From an uncultured Bryobacterales bacterium (GTDB lineage: Bacteria; Acidobacteriota; Terriglobia; Bryobacterales; Bryobacteraceae), in the NCBI GenBank assembly GCA_937959285.1, contig CALGAR010000077.1, positions 1 to 33,228 on the forward strand: a stretch of DNA of 33,228 bases. Reading direction: 5' to 3'. Shown here piece after piece: positions 1 to 7,939 of this stretch. Below the pieces are notes generated by a model. The model did no database searches. It saw only the letters and a program-made list of their open reading frames with translations, and was not told the origin of the DNA. The first letter of the stretch is position 1, and each line of letters starts with the position of its first letter. Position numbers and translations under genes: made by a program.

Positions 1-198
1 ACGAGGCCGGATTCGATTAAAAAGATCGCGCGTGCACTGGAAGCTTGGCCAAAGAGGCGAGTTCCAGCTTTCACGAGCCGGGCAGGGCCGAGAGAGAGCA
101 GCCGGCGCCATTCCCGGATGATGACGGTCGAGCTTTGGGCGGCCCGCTCCGGGAGGGTGGATCGATCGAGGGTAGGAATAGGGGCGGACAGCGGATAG
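1..198 (+). CDS. C-terminal end of a possible XRE-type helix-turn-helix protein (partial)
   Basis: Frame 1 is open from the window edge to TAG at 196-198. Its first residues (RPDSIKKIARALE) resemble the last helices of Cro/C1-type DNA-binding domains, where a conserved S/T-I-x-K-I-A-x-A-L segment follows the recognition helix. The remaining 50 or so residues are Arg/Ser-rich and unrecognised. The start lies outside the window. The match is short, so chance similarity is possible. Confidence 0.25.
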   Translation, partial: TRPDSIKKIARALEAWPKRRVPAFTSRAGPRESSRRHSRMMTVELWAARSGRVDRSRVGIGADSG

Positions 199-305
199 AA
201 CAGGGATTCGGGTGGTACGTGCAATAACATTAAGCGAGGTTACACAAAGAAATAAAGAAATAAGGCAACCAATTCTGTAACTAGTAAGCCGTTGCTGCAA
301 AGAGC

Positions 306-836
306 TTATACAAATACTCGAATCGGAGTGTCAATCTCAGAGAAATCCGTAAACTGCGAGCGGGCACTGCCGGTACGAGTGCGTTTTAATGGTGGCGATT
401 GTGGGGCGCAGAACAGCGCGTGCTGCGCTGCAAGCCGAATCAATATTCCGCCGGTTGTTCGACCACTGGTCGGCAAACGGGTTTCGACCGGCGAACATGC
501 GGTCGTCGAGAAACTTCCGAGGCGCGCGCCCGAAGCGCGAGGCCGGGGACACTTGTACGGAGGGGAAGCAACATGCCGAACGAGAAGATGGACCGCGCGC
601 CCACTGGACCAAGTGGTCTCCGTCTGTTCTGACCTCCGCGGGTAACTCGGGCTCGGGGCATCTTCTTCTGTTGCAGGCCGGCCTGAAGTGACGAGCACAA
701 GCCCGGACGTGACAATCAACGGGCGGCCCGATCGTTCAAGCGCCGTTCCGAGCGTCTCGATGGCGCGCTGATCCGCCTCGGCCGCAGGTCCGTAGTTATT
801 GCCATTGATATTGATTTCGACGCCGCGCGATCTACA
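306..836 (-). pseudogene. Decayed SDR-type NAD(P)-binding epimerase/dehydrogenase fragment
   Basis: The minus-strand frame open below 836 reads a segment typical of the middle of extended or atypical short-chain dehydrogenases. It contains EADQRAIETLGTALERSG, then RPLIVTSG, then GRPATEEDAP, matching the family pattern of a helix, the V-T-S-G strand and the E-D-x-P segment. There is no N-terminal Rossmann glycine motif: the frame hits a stop at 837-839, just upstream. Below about 600 the frame loses its similarity to the family, and traces seem to continue in another minus-strand frame. It is therefore a remnant missing its cofactor-binding N-terminus and probably frameshifted near 500-600. 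The original substrate cannot be inferred. Confidence 0.6.
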
Positions 837-849
837 CTAATAATATAAA

Positions 850-864
850 CGGAGACTATCTCCG
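850..864. promoter_or_regulatory. Short inverted repeat upstream of the MarR gene
   Basis: CGGAGA and TCTCCG flank a 3-base centre, directly after an AT-rich stretch (TAATATAA) at 840-848. It lies about 110 bases upstream of the MarR start and could be an operator or a small hairpin. The repeat is visible; any function is a guess. Confidence 0.2.
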
Positions 865-973
865 GTGACAAACATTTTCTCGGTTTCCTAAGAATTGGAT
901 GGCCGAAGAGCCCGCGCTGAACCCCGCTCCAGTGCGACGGAGCAGGAGAACGATCTTGACGGTCGAAGTGTGA

Positions 974-1417
974 TTGCTGTATGGTTCATATGTGAACGAA
1001 AGGTCTTCCGCACGCGTAACCCTGACAGCCCTGTTACACGCCGCGCATTCCGTCGAGCACGAGGTCGAAATGAGGCTCAGCGCGGTTGGGCTGTCTCTCG
1101 CAAAGCTTGCCGCCCTCAGGGTGCTGGCCGAGAACGGCGGGTCCCTGTCGCTCACCCAGCTAGCCGAACGGCTCTCGTGTGTGAAATCGAACATCACCCA
1201 GCTCGTGGATCGGCTGGAAGCGGATGGTTTGGTTGAACGGCAATCCGACCCGAACGACCGGCGTACGCGCCTCGCAACACTCACCCCCGCCGGACGAAAG
1301 GCGTGCCGCGAGGGTCTCCAGGTACAGCAGGAGGCGGAGCAGGAGCTCCTCCGCAGACTGACGGCAACTGAATCCCGGCTGCTGGCTGACCTGCTGGCGA
1401 AGGTCGCCGGCAGTTAA
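974..1417 (+). CDS. MarR-family transcriptional regulator
   Basis: A 147-residue protein of normal MarR length. The winged helix-turn-helix is clear: LSLTQLAERLSCVKSNITQL forms the HTH at about residues 57-77, and the wing carries the signature D-P-N-D-R-R near residues 92-97, followed by LTPAGRKA and the dimerising C-terminal helix. MarR proteins are dimeric cytoplasmic regulators, usually repressors relieved by small phenolics, oxidants or lipophilic compounds. The start is uncertain: TTG at 974 gives the longest frame, and GTG at 992 lies inside a GTTCA-TATG-TGAAC palindrome (984-997) that may be an autoregulatory site. No good ribosome binding site marks either. The DoxX gene begins 57 bases downstream on the same strand and is the natural target. 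Confidence 0.9.
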   Translation: MLYGSYVNERSSARVTLTALLHAAHSVEHEVEMRLSAVGLSLAKLAALRVLAENGGSLSLTQLAERLSCVKSNITQLVDRLEADGLVERQSDPNDRRTRLATLTPAGRKACREGLQVQQEAEQELLRRLTATESRLLADLLAKVAGS

Positions 1418-1438
1418 AAAATTTTTGCATCGTAGTTC

Positions 1439-1455
1439 ATAGCTGTACAGTCTAT
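1439..1455. promoter_or_regulatory. Candidate MarR operator between the MarR and DoxX genes
   Basis: The 8-base perfect palindrome CTGTACAG (1443-1450) is flanked by ATAG on the left and, after one extra T, CTAT on the right. It sits just upstream of the DoxX ribosome binding site AAAAGGAGG (1461-1469). A weak promoter-like pair, TTGCAT (1425-1430) and TACAGT (1446-1451) with a 15-base spacer, overlaps it. MarR dimers bind such imperfect palindromes of about 16-20 bases. The assignment to this regulator rests on adjacency. Confidence 0.35.
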
Positions 1456-1474
1456 CAGTGAAAAGGAGGATGAC

Positions 1475-1996
1475 ATGGATTTCGGATTTCTGCTGTTGAG
1501 GATGACAATCGGGTTAACCTTCGCCGCTCATGGAGCGCAGAAGGCGTTTGGATGGTTTGGTGGATACGGCCCAGACGGAACCGGCCAGTTCATGGAGGCG
1601 ATGGGGTTCCGGCCTGGTCGCCGCCACGCTCTGGCGGCTGGCTACACAGAACTGATCAGTGGACTGTTACTGGCTGCGGGCTTCCTCACGCCGCTGGCTG
1701 CTGCGATGATTGCATCGGTGATGGTGGTTGCTGCGGCGACCGTTCACTGGAAGAACGGCTTCTTTATTACAAGCGGAGGCTATGAGTACAATTTCGTGTT
1801 TGGCGCCGCTGCTCTGAGCCTTGCTTTCACTGGACCCGGCGCACTGTCGCTTGACTATGCTGCAGGCCTTTCCCTCAATGGTGTTGTGTGGGGTCTCGGT
1901 GCTGCTGTCGTCGGCGTGCTCGGGGCGATTGGACAGCTCGCCCAGCGGCAGCAGACGCCAGCCGCGTCGACCCACCCGGCCGAGGCCAGGGATTGA
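1475..1996 (+). CDS. DoxX-family integral membrane protein
   Basis: 173 residues with four hydrophobic segments: about residues 3-22, 48-68, 72-92 and 104-160, the last covering more than one helix. The N-terminus carries the family pattern of an RxTIGxTFxxHGxQK-type helix followed by a Gly/Phe-rich loop (FGWFGG). DoxX proteins are small inner-membrane proteins related to the thiosulfate:quinone oxidoreductase subunit, and many are linked to redox or oxidative-stress control. ATG at 1475 has a strong ribosome binding site (AAAAGGAGG, 5 bases upstream). The pairing with an upstream MarR gene suggests inducible expression. The last 20 or so residues (Gln/Ala/Pro-rich) are a hydrophilic cytoplasmic tail. 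No catalytic residues are evident, so the role remains general. Confidence 0.92.
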   Translation: MDFGFLLLRMTIGLTFAAHGAQKAFGWFGGYGPDGTGQFMEAMGFRPGRRHALAAGYTELISGLLLAAGFLTPLAAAMIASVMVVAAATVHWKNGFFITSGGYEYNFVFGAAALSLAFTGPGALSLDYAAGLSLNGVVWGLGAAVVGVLGAIGQLAQRQQTPAASTHPAEARD

Positions 1997-2187
1997 TGCC
2001 ACGACTTCTTCGACTGCCAATGACCGGGTTCGTCAGATGGTTGAAACGAACCCGGTCCTGCGGCGACGGCACGGCTCGCACGGTCCAGAGCACTTTCGTA
2101 GCTCGCGAACAGTTCTCGCCACCTGGTTCCGAGTGGCACAATGAGGCTACCGAGACGGCGGAAGTGTGTGCCATGGAAGGAGGAATT

Positions 2188-3297
2188 GTGGGAGGGGTGA
2201 GCGTATTGCGGCGCGCAGTTCTAGCTGGCGCTGTCCCAGCTCTGGTACTTCTCTTCGCGCAAGGGATGGTGGCATTGCCGGCTCGCGATTTGGTCGCACG
2301 TGCGGACGTGATTGTCATCGGCGCCGGCACGGCTCGCGCGAAGACTGGTGCTACAGTCTCGTTCTTCATCGAAGTCGAGCGCGTACTAAAAGGAGATGTC
2401 GGGCCAGGAAGGTCGCTGCAGGTTGAATGGGATTCCGGGACCGAAGAGCCAATCTGGCGAGACCCGCCGAAAGTGAGGAAGGGTATCTGGTTTCTTCAGA
2501 ACAGTTCGGGAGCATGGAGGTGTATTCCAGCCCGCTCTGGCTTACCGAGTTTTAAAAGACTATTCTATCCTGCCGCTGAGGGACCGCTGCCGACAGACAT
2601 CCGTTATGACAGTTCCCTACCGGTGATTGACCAAATCATGATCGAGATCGCAGTTGCGGAAAAGGATAGGACAAATGCAATACCCGTCATCAATGAAGCG
2701 GCGGCGGGATACGATTCAGCCGAAGTACGTAATGCCTTTCGCTACCTGGCGCGTCTTGCGACACCTCGGACAAAGGCGCTAGGATTGGCTGGCCTCGTCC
2801 AGCGAGGAGACATCGAAGGCTTGCTCCTGCTTGAGCAGGCGCAGGAAAGTCTATCCGACTCGCCGGAGGTGGAGAGGCTTGTAAGAGACGTTGATGTCCT
2901 CTTCCGAAATCCCGATCCAGAGGCGATTCAGGCGCTTGGACACTTGTCGGCGTCGGCCTCAAAAATCCGTGGCCTGCAGCTCGCTGCTGCCCGCGCCCTG
3001 GCGGCGATCCGTACCCGGGAGGCGGTTCCGCATCTTGCAGCCCTCCTTGACGACCTCAACCCGGAAATTTCGAAGACGGCGGCAATCGGGCTGAGCTTCT
3101 TTGCGAATGGCGTCGGGGTTCAGACGATCCAGGGTGCTCGCATGATGGAGCATCTGAACTACCGTGTGCCTGCACCCTATCCGGGCGAGAACACACGGCG
3201 CTACCTCGGCTTCGATGAGAGCAAGCGAGACGAATATATTACTTTTTGGAAAGACTGGTGGATCCGGCACACGGCCGATTTCCCTCCACGAAACTAG
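2188..3297 (+). CDS. Secreted HEAT-repeat-like protein of unknown function
   Basis: The frame stays open far upstream, into the DoxX gene, but the signal-peptide-like start and an AAGGAGG at about 2177-2183 favour GTG at 2188 (or ATG 2173, GTG 2197), giving about 369 residues. The N-terminus (VSVLRRAVLAGAVPALVLLFAQG) looks like a signal peptide. A beta-rich domain follows (DVIVIGAGTARAKTG, FFIEVERVLKGD, WFLQNSSGAWRCIPA). The second half is helical and repeat-like, with Ala/Leu-rich helices such as LQLAAARALAAIR-TREAVPHLAALLDD that resemble HEAT or PBS-lyase-type repeats. This layout (extracytoplasmic beta domain plus helical repeats) is seen in uncharacterised acidobacterial proteins. No enzymatic motif is visible. 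The protein is probably a periplasmic binding or scaffold protein, but that is inference. Confidence 0.7.
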   Translation: MGGVSVLRRAVLAGAVPALVLLFAQGMVALPARDLVARADVIVIGAGTARAKTGATVSFFIEVERVLKGDVGPGRSLQVEWDSGTEEPIWRDPPKVRKGIWFLQNSSGAWRCIPARSGLPSFKRLFYPAAEGPLPTDIRYDSSLPVIDQIMIEIAVAEKDRTNAIPVINEAAAGYDSAEVRNAFRYLARLATPRTKALGLAGLVQRGDIEGLLLLEQAQESLSDSPEVERLVRDVDVLFRNPDPEAIQALGHLSASASKIRGLQLAAARALAAIRTREAVPHLAALLDDLNPEISKTAAIGLSFFANGVGVQTIQGARMMEHLNYRVPAPYPGENTRRYLGFDESKRDEYITFWKDWWIRHTADFPPRN

Positions 3298-3375
3298 CCC
3301 TGCGGCGCCTTATGCTGCAACCCATTCCATGACCAGCGTGGGATGCGGGCGAAGTAGTCGTACATTCGAACCAGG

Positions 3376-3968
3376 CTAGCTGGCCTCTTCAAAATAATCG
3401 TCGCCAATCCTCTTCACGGAGTCCTCCGATACGCTAATCTTGCGTGATCCGCCTTACCCATTGCTAGTGGCCCGAAACAAGCTTTGCAACGAACTCGAGG
3501 ACACCTTCTAAGAGGTGACTCGTGGCAACCGCGCCGGGGCTTACTCCGGATTTGGAGTTGAGCAGGGCTTCGGGCGTTTTCCGCTTCTTCCGGTTCTTCC
3601 GGTTAACCGGAGTTGCTCGGCTAGTAGCTTGCTGGTTCCGCTCACGGAATTCGGCGTACTGCTCCAAGACTTGATTCGTAATTGCCGGTGGATTTGTTCT
3701 AAGAAGGGCGAGACCCCGCTTGGTAATTCTGAACCGCCCCCGGCCAGTGGATTCGAGGAGGCGGGCCTTGCCGAGATACGTTCGTGCCCAGCCGATGTGT
3801 TTGCTAAACTTCGCTTGGCCGCTTGAAAGCGTTTCGCTTCTCTCGGCGTCCGTCAGGTTGAACTGGGAGGCGAGTTTTTCGACAGTCTCCGCGTTCGTGT
3901 AGTTCTTGCCCATCGCTTGCCAGCATGAGCAGAGGCAACATGAGCTCTTGGTAGTCAGGAATGGGCAT
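3376..3968 (-). pseudogene. mrr: mrr-type restriction endonuclease remnant (internal deletion and frameshifts)
   Basis: Read on the minus strand, ATG at 3968 opens MPIPDYQELMLPLLMLASDGQ, the classic Mrr N-terminal start. Near 3900 the frame shifts. The other frame continues with TVEKLASQFNLTDAER, then GWARTYLGKARLLES, then GRFRITKRGLALL, the complete Mrr_N winged-helix domain. After TPEALL the similarity fades, then VLEFVAKLV leads into a stop at 3464. Just beyond, AMG, a shift and GGSR resemble the family's L-V-A-M-G-Y-G-G-S-R motif, and a third stretch ends with VKRIGDDYFEEAS and TAG at 3376-3378, matching the usual C-terminal V-K-R-I-D-x-D-Y-F-E-E tail. The nuclease core, normally about 130-150 residues with the D-x(n)-QAK-type catalytic motif, is missing. 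Intact Mrr cuts DNA with foreign methylation; this copy cannot. Confidence 0.75.
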
Positions 3969-4121
3969 AATGGTGATCCAGCGAGAAGACGTTAGCCCGC
4001 GCGATGTTGTTCCCTGATTCGAATAATAGGTTCGAGGATTTGAGACTAAACAGTCAGGCCGCAAACTGTATATAGGGTTTCTTACTCCAGTAAGAACGCC
4101 ACATACGAGCCAGAAGTAAGA

Positions 4122-4819
4122 TCAGCGGACGGGTACCCATTGTTCGACCCCCCGCTCCACAGCCAACCGCTCCGGCCGAACAACGATTCCCGCCGGAACC
4201 CACTGGCATATTGAGTTCCGGTAGTCACGACAGGCTGATGGGTTGGCTTCTACGAGGGCGGTTAAACGATCCAGTTCACTGATGTTCTTGGCGGCCAGAA
4301 TCACCGCGTTGTGATCGGCTGAGCTGACGCGGACCATGTGCAGGAGCCGCACGGATCGCGCCCAAGACGGCAGTTGGAAAAGAGGTTGTGTGGGCTGGGA
4401 ATGCGGCGTTGAGGAGTCGCCGATTGTAGCTACGGCACTCTGGAACGTAATGGCAACTCCGCCGCGACGGTGTGCGGCCACTGAGTAGAAGGACGTCTCG
4501 TAACCGAGGAAATCCTCGTCGGCAGTGGCGGTGATGTTCAATGTGAGATCAGAGGGATTGCGCGTCTCAGCTGTGACCTTGGACGGACTTCCTTCCTTTG
4601 GGGCGTATCTCACAATGTAGCTTCCCGATTTCTGGATGGGCGTGATCACGCGGATGCGCCACCCGGGTTCCAGGTCGATCCAATTCCAAGAGCTCTGGCC
4701 GGCGCCGGTAGGTGTAGATCTTTTCTGCAGGCGCTCAACGCCGTTAACAAAAGGAGACAACTGGCGCCAGCCGCCAGGCTGCGGCTGAAGCAAAAGGACA
4801 GGAGTGCCTCCGTTTTCAT
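4122..4819 (-). pseudogene. Lipoprotein of unknown function, frameshifted after the signal peptide
   Basis: ATG at 4819 starts a lipoprotein signal (MKTEALLSFCFSRSL..., hydrophobic core, lipobox LSAC with the Cys codon at 4727-4729). That frame ends at 4646. A second minus-strand frame, open from 4793 to 4122, carries the plausible mature part: WNWIDLEPGWRIRVITPIQK, a beta-rich domain, then a C-terminal helix and RLAVERGVEQWVPV. Neither frame makes sense alone, since the first lacks a body and the second lacks a secretion signal, so a single-base indel between about 4690 and 4735 is the simplest explanation. Alternative starts are GTG at 4843 and ATG at 4834; GGAGAGG lies 12 bases upstream of 4819. 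The mature domain resembles uncharacterised acidobacterial proteins; function is unknown. A sequencing error would restore a working gene. Confidence 0.6.
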
Positions 4820-4885
4820 TGCCAGGTGGCGCATCCTCTCCACGATTCTAGTGGAGGCGGCCTTGTGGAGGCTCGCTCAGAAGGA

Positions 4886-4893
4886 TCCGAAGC
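4886..4893. repeat. Left target-site duplication of the IS256-type element
   Basis: TCCGAAGC immediately precedes the left inverted end and recurs exactly at 6333-6340 after the right end. Eight bases is a usual duplication length for IS256-family insertions. Confidence 0.85.
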
Positions 4894-4923
4894 GGCGGTG
4901 TCCCGGGTTTAGTTGAAGGTTGG
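4894..4923 (+). repeat. Left terminal inverted repeat of the IS256-type element
   Basis: Starts GGCGGTGTCCC and ends TAGTTGAAGGTTGG. It pairs with the reverse complement of 6303-6332 with five mismatches (element positions 3, 4, 12, 14 and 16). Confidence 0.85.
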
Positions 4924-4944
4924 CAGTGAACGGCTGAAATCATC

Positions 4945-6231
4945 TTACGCTACTTTCTCCTTCTTCGGCACACAGCTTTCACGGCCCAAAAGGGCTGCCA
5001 GAGACCACAACTCCTGATAGCCATCGATCCGCCGGAAATGCTTCTCGGTGAGCAGCCAGGCGGAAGCCGCCCAACGTTCCGCCATATCCGCGTCGCGCCA
5101 GCGGCACACATTGCGCGTTCTCTTGCGGACGCCGCTATGCGGGCTTTCGATCAGGTTGGTCGTCGCCAGACATTTGTGCAGGCTGAGTGGAATCTTGAGG
5201 CGCTGCAAGGTGAACATCTCCTTCATCCCTTCGCGCAAGCTGCGCGCCGCCGAGGCGTAATCGTACTCCAGTTGACGCGCGATCTGCTCCAGTCGCTTCT
5301 CGCCTTCTTCGGCGCTGGAAAGCTTGAAGGCCGCGCGCATCAGCCGGCGCGTCTGCTCCTGCTGCTCTTTGGGCAGCTCACCCATGACGTTCTCAATTTT
5401 GTGGTTGCGGCAACGCTGCACCTCCTGCTCGCGGCCGAACACCTCCTCGATGCCGGCGCGCAGGGCTTTGGCGCCGTCGATGATGAACAGATATTTCCGG
5501 TCGGTTGGCAGGCCGCGATCACGCAGGCCCGTAAGCAGTTGTTTGACCGCCGCCGCGTTTTCCGTGGCCCCGGAGGCAATCCCCAGAACGTGCTTGTGGC
5601 CTTCCACATCCACGCCTACCGCGCTGAGAATGTGATGTTCGCCGAAACGCTGGCCGTCAATGTAAATCACCAGAATCTCCACTTGATCCCATCGCCTTTC
5701 CTGCAACTGCTTGAGTTGCTCGACGCTGGCCTCGATGGCCTGCCGGCTGACGGTGCTGCGCGCAACCCCTACGGTTTCCGCCATCTTGGGCAACACTTCG
5801 TGGTATTCGCGCGTCGAGATCCCACGCATCAAGGCGCCCAGCATGTACTGGCTTAACGCCTGATTCTTCCGCAAGGCTTCGTAGGCTGGCACGGCAACCT
5901 CGCCTTCGGTCTTGTGCCGCAACCGCGGCCGCCTCACCCGCACTTTCCGGTCGGCCAGTTGAACGCGCCCCGGTTGCGAACCGTAATGCCGGATGTCGCC
6001 GCTGGCCTTGCCTGGGGTCCGCGGACCGGCGACTTGTTCAGCGCTCAGGACCAGAATCAACTCCAGCGTCTTCACTCCAATCTCATGGATGACGCCATCG
6101 ACCACTTGGCTGGCGCTCTGGACCATGTCGACGATGGGGAGCAGGATCTGGCCATTGGCTTTACAGAACTGCTCAATGACGGCGGCCGACTCCTTGGCGG
6201 CGCGCGTGACGATCTGATAGGGTTTACTCAA
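4945..6231 (-). CDS. IS256-family (mutator-type) transposase
   Basis: 428 residues, normal for the family. The DDE acidic residues are visible: Asp192 in YIDGQ, Asp252 in IIDGAKAL and Glu362 in TNLIES. The conserved C-x2-H motif between the second and third acidic residues is present (CRNH, 274-277), as is the VARSTVS helix (about 156-162) typical of the N-terminal DNA-binding part. The enzyme binds the 30-base ends and moves the element through a circular intermediate in characterised relatives. The start is TTG at 6231 with AAAGGAG about 10 bases upstream. No frameshift or missing catalytic residue is seen, so it may be active. Open frames on the opposite strand here are coding shadows. Confidence 0.96.
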   Translation of the reverse strand: MSKPYQIVTRAAKESAAVIEQFCKANGQILLPIVDMVQSASQVVDGVIHEIGVKTLELILVLSAEQVAGPRTPGKASGDIRHYGSQPGRVQLADRKVRVRRPRLRHKTEGEVAVPAYEALRKNQALSQYMLGALMRGISTREYHEVLPKMAETVGVARSTVSRQAIEASVEQLKQLQERRWDQVEILVIYIDGQRFGEHHILSAVGVDVEGHKHVLGIASGATENAAAVKQLLTGLRDRGLPTDRKYLFIIDGAKALRAGIEEVFGREQEVQRCRNHKIENVMGELPKEQQEQTRRLMRAAFKLSSAEEGEKRLEQIARQLEYDYASAARSLREGMKEMFTLQRLKIPLSLHKCLATTNLIESPHSGVRKRTRNVCRWRDADMAERWAASAWLLTEKHFRRIDGYQELWSLAALLGRESCVPKKEKVA

Positions 6232-6302
6232 GGCGGTTGGCTCCTTTCGGATTCAAGGTTTTGGTCAACCGGATTCTAATCGAAGCCGGCCGCCGTCTAC
6301 CA

Positions 6303-6332
6303 CCAACCTTCAACTACATCTGGGACACGCCC
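6303..6332 (-). repeat. Right terminal inverted repeat of the IS256-type element
   Basis: On the minus strand it begins GGGCGTGTCCC and ends TAGTTGAAGGTTGG, matching the left end in 25 of 30 positions. Confidence 0.85.
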
Positions 6333-6340
6333 TCCGAAGC
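6333..6340. repeat. Right target-site duplication of the IS256-type element
   Basis: TCCGAAGC is identical to 4886-4893 and directly abuts the right inverted end. Confidence 0.85.
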
Positions 6341-6388
6341 TGTACACCAGAGTGCGGGCGACTGCGACAATCCGTTCCATTACTGCCC

Positions 6389-7266
6389 TTAAGCGGGATT
6401 GCCGAAGCAGCGGGAGGCAGAGGTGCGAAAAGCGTCGGCAATCTCGTCGCTTGTGGCAAGCCAGACCCCGTCGCGCGAGGTGATGTATTCCAAGGCTTTC
6501 GCTAAATATCGGGCGCGGAATGGCTGTCCAATTACGAATGGGTGAAGCGCTAGAGTCATCACTCGGCCGGATTGCGCGCTTTCGCTGTATAGCTGTTCGA
6601 ACTGGTCGACGACGGCACGGTAAAACTCCTCCCCTGACCAGCCATTAGACAGGAACAGGATGATGTCGTTCAGCTCAACGGAATATGGAACCGAGATCAT
6701 TCCCGGCACGTTGAGCGGAAATGGTTGATCGTCGCACCAATCCAAGATATAGGACAGACCGAGATCTTTGAGAATCTCTGGTGTTTGAAAAGTCTCCGTC
6801 AGCCCGGGCCCTAGCCAGCCTCTTGGGCGCTCCCCGGTGGCTTGCGCGATCGTGTCGACGACTGTACTTAACAAGATCCTTTCGTCGTCAGGCGCGACGG
6901 CGGTATGCAACTCTGAATTTGTCTTACCGTGGGCAAGCCATGCCCAGTTCCGTTGCGTTCCGGCCTCAATGATCTGCGGGTAGTGCAGGACGGCTTCGGA
7001 GTTCAAGAGTGCGGAGGCGCGAATTCCGTACCTGTCGAGGATGTCGATGACGCGCCAGATGCCAACGCGCGCCATAGTCGCGCCAACCGTAATTGAGCGG
7101 ACCCGGAATCAGGGACGATGTGGCGCTCCAGATTGCTGGTTGACGGCTTGTCGATGTGGAAATGCTCGATATTGAGGCCAATATAGAATGCGACACGAGC
7201 ACCTCCAGGCCAGACGATTCTCGGACGGAGGTGTATGGGGCAATAACTGTAAAGCAAATTCTCCAT
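6389..7266 (-). pseudogene. Polysaccharide deacetylase/PuuE-like gene with two frameshifts
   Basis: The gene reads across three minus-strand frames. From ATG 7266 (in-frame extension possible to 7332): PRIVWPGGARVAFYIGLNIE, HFHIDKPSTS and ERHIVPD. After a shift near 7110 comes PLNYGWRDYGAR, and after a second near 7070 VGIWRVIDILDRYGIRASAL, running uninterrupted to the stop at 6389. In family order this is one continuous NodB-type (beta/alpha)7 protein, close to PuuE allantoinase-like and related N-deacylases of about 290-300 residues. The late ALHPFVIGQPFRARYL segment, typical of that branch, is intact. Intact members remove acyl groups or open cyclic amides. Two independent shifts within 50 bases make it a pseudogene unless the sequence has errors there. 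No linked gene suggests the substrate. Confidence 0.78.
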
Positions 7267-7332
7267 GAGAATGCTTGTCTTTAACGGGCTCGATAAATCT
7301 GATTCGATACGTACTGGAATGGATTCACCCAT

Positions 7333-7874
7333 TCCTCAACCTTCTTCTCTCAACCGCAAAGACAGTGAGCTAACCGTCCGCGTCTGACTGCGGCGGCTGT
7401 CTTGAAAGGAGGCATCTGGTCCGGTGAATTTCGAGGCGATTTCGATCCGAGGGCGCGATCGATGCCTTGTATGGCAGGCTATGCGACCGCCTGCTGTTAC
7501 GCCCGGCTTTCTCCGAAGTACGCACGTCAAGCGGGGAACACCGTGCTGGAAGGTATGTGGCGAGTTAAATTCGATTCCCCGCAGGAAGACAAGGGAGCGA
7601 ACCTGTTCCGGGATAGACCTCTCCGTTATCCGTGTGCCCGGGTAGCCGGACACCGGCATCGCCAACCTTCCGGTCACCACCGTTTCGTTCACGCCGGTAG
7701 AACCTTAAGACAGTTTCATGCGCGTCGCCGCCACCAGTTCCTTATTAATTAATTTGGTACTCCTTGGGCGGCGAAATTGAACTCGCGCTCCCACCACGGA
7801 GGAGTGGAAGACAGAGCCAAGTCTGGAAGCGACCCGACACCGTTAAAAAAGCCGCGGCGACAGATAGCAGTGTA
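7333..7874. other. Stretch without a supportable gene
   Basis: Overlapping open frames exist on both strands (plus 7402-7752, minus 7336-7692), but neither has a ribosome binding site, a recognisable domain or a credible composition. One short plus-strand piece, LEGMWRVKFDSPQ at about 7540-7580, vaguely recalls the start of small GrlR-like proteins but soon loses sense, so this may be another decayed gene. The last part, from 7740 on, is AT-rich promoter-type sequence. Confidence 0.4.
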
Positions 7875-7904
7875 TTGACCTTGGCCGAGAGGCAAATATA
7901 TAAT
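7875..7904 (+). promoter_or_regulatory. Sigma70-type promoter of the first Oar-like receptor
   Basis: TTGACC (7875-7880), an 18-base spacer and TATAAT (7899-7904). The -10 box is perfect and the -35 box has one mismatch. Transcription would start near 7911, leaving a leader of about 28 bases with a G-rich GGGGG at 7929-7933 before ATG 7940. Confidence 0.7.
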
Positions 7905-7939
7905 CCTTCCACATTGCTGAACTTCTTTGGGGGTTATGC

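Larger units (their letters stand above)
4894..6332. mobile_element. Complete IS256-family insertion sequence
   Basis: A 1439-base element with one transposase gene on the minus strand. The outer 30 bases at each end form inverted repeats (25 of 30 identical, the inner AGTTGAAGGTTGG part perfect). An exact 8-base direct repeat TCCGAAGC flanks it on both sides. Size, ends, duplication and a full-length transposase with its catalytic acidic residues all suggest a structurally intact, fairly recent insertion. It landed between the frameshifted lipoprotein gene and the polysaccharide-deacetylase pseudogene, apparently without cutting either reading frame. Confidence 0.93.

Noticed and set aside
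1888..2187. Upstream extension of the HEAT-repeat gene into the DoxX gene
   Set aside because: The added residues overlap a well-supported gene and are Arg/Cys-rich; a ribosome binding site and signal peptide mark the start near 2188.
5038..5856. 272-codon plus-strand frame
   Set aside because: Antisense to the IS256 transposase; no family features, a GC-rich shadow frame.
7402..7752. Possible GrlR-like small protein (LEGMWRVKFDSPQ)
   Set aside because: Only about a dozen residues fit and the rest of the frame is meaningless, so it is not claimed as a gene.
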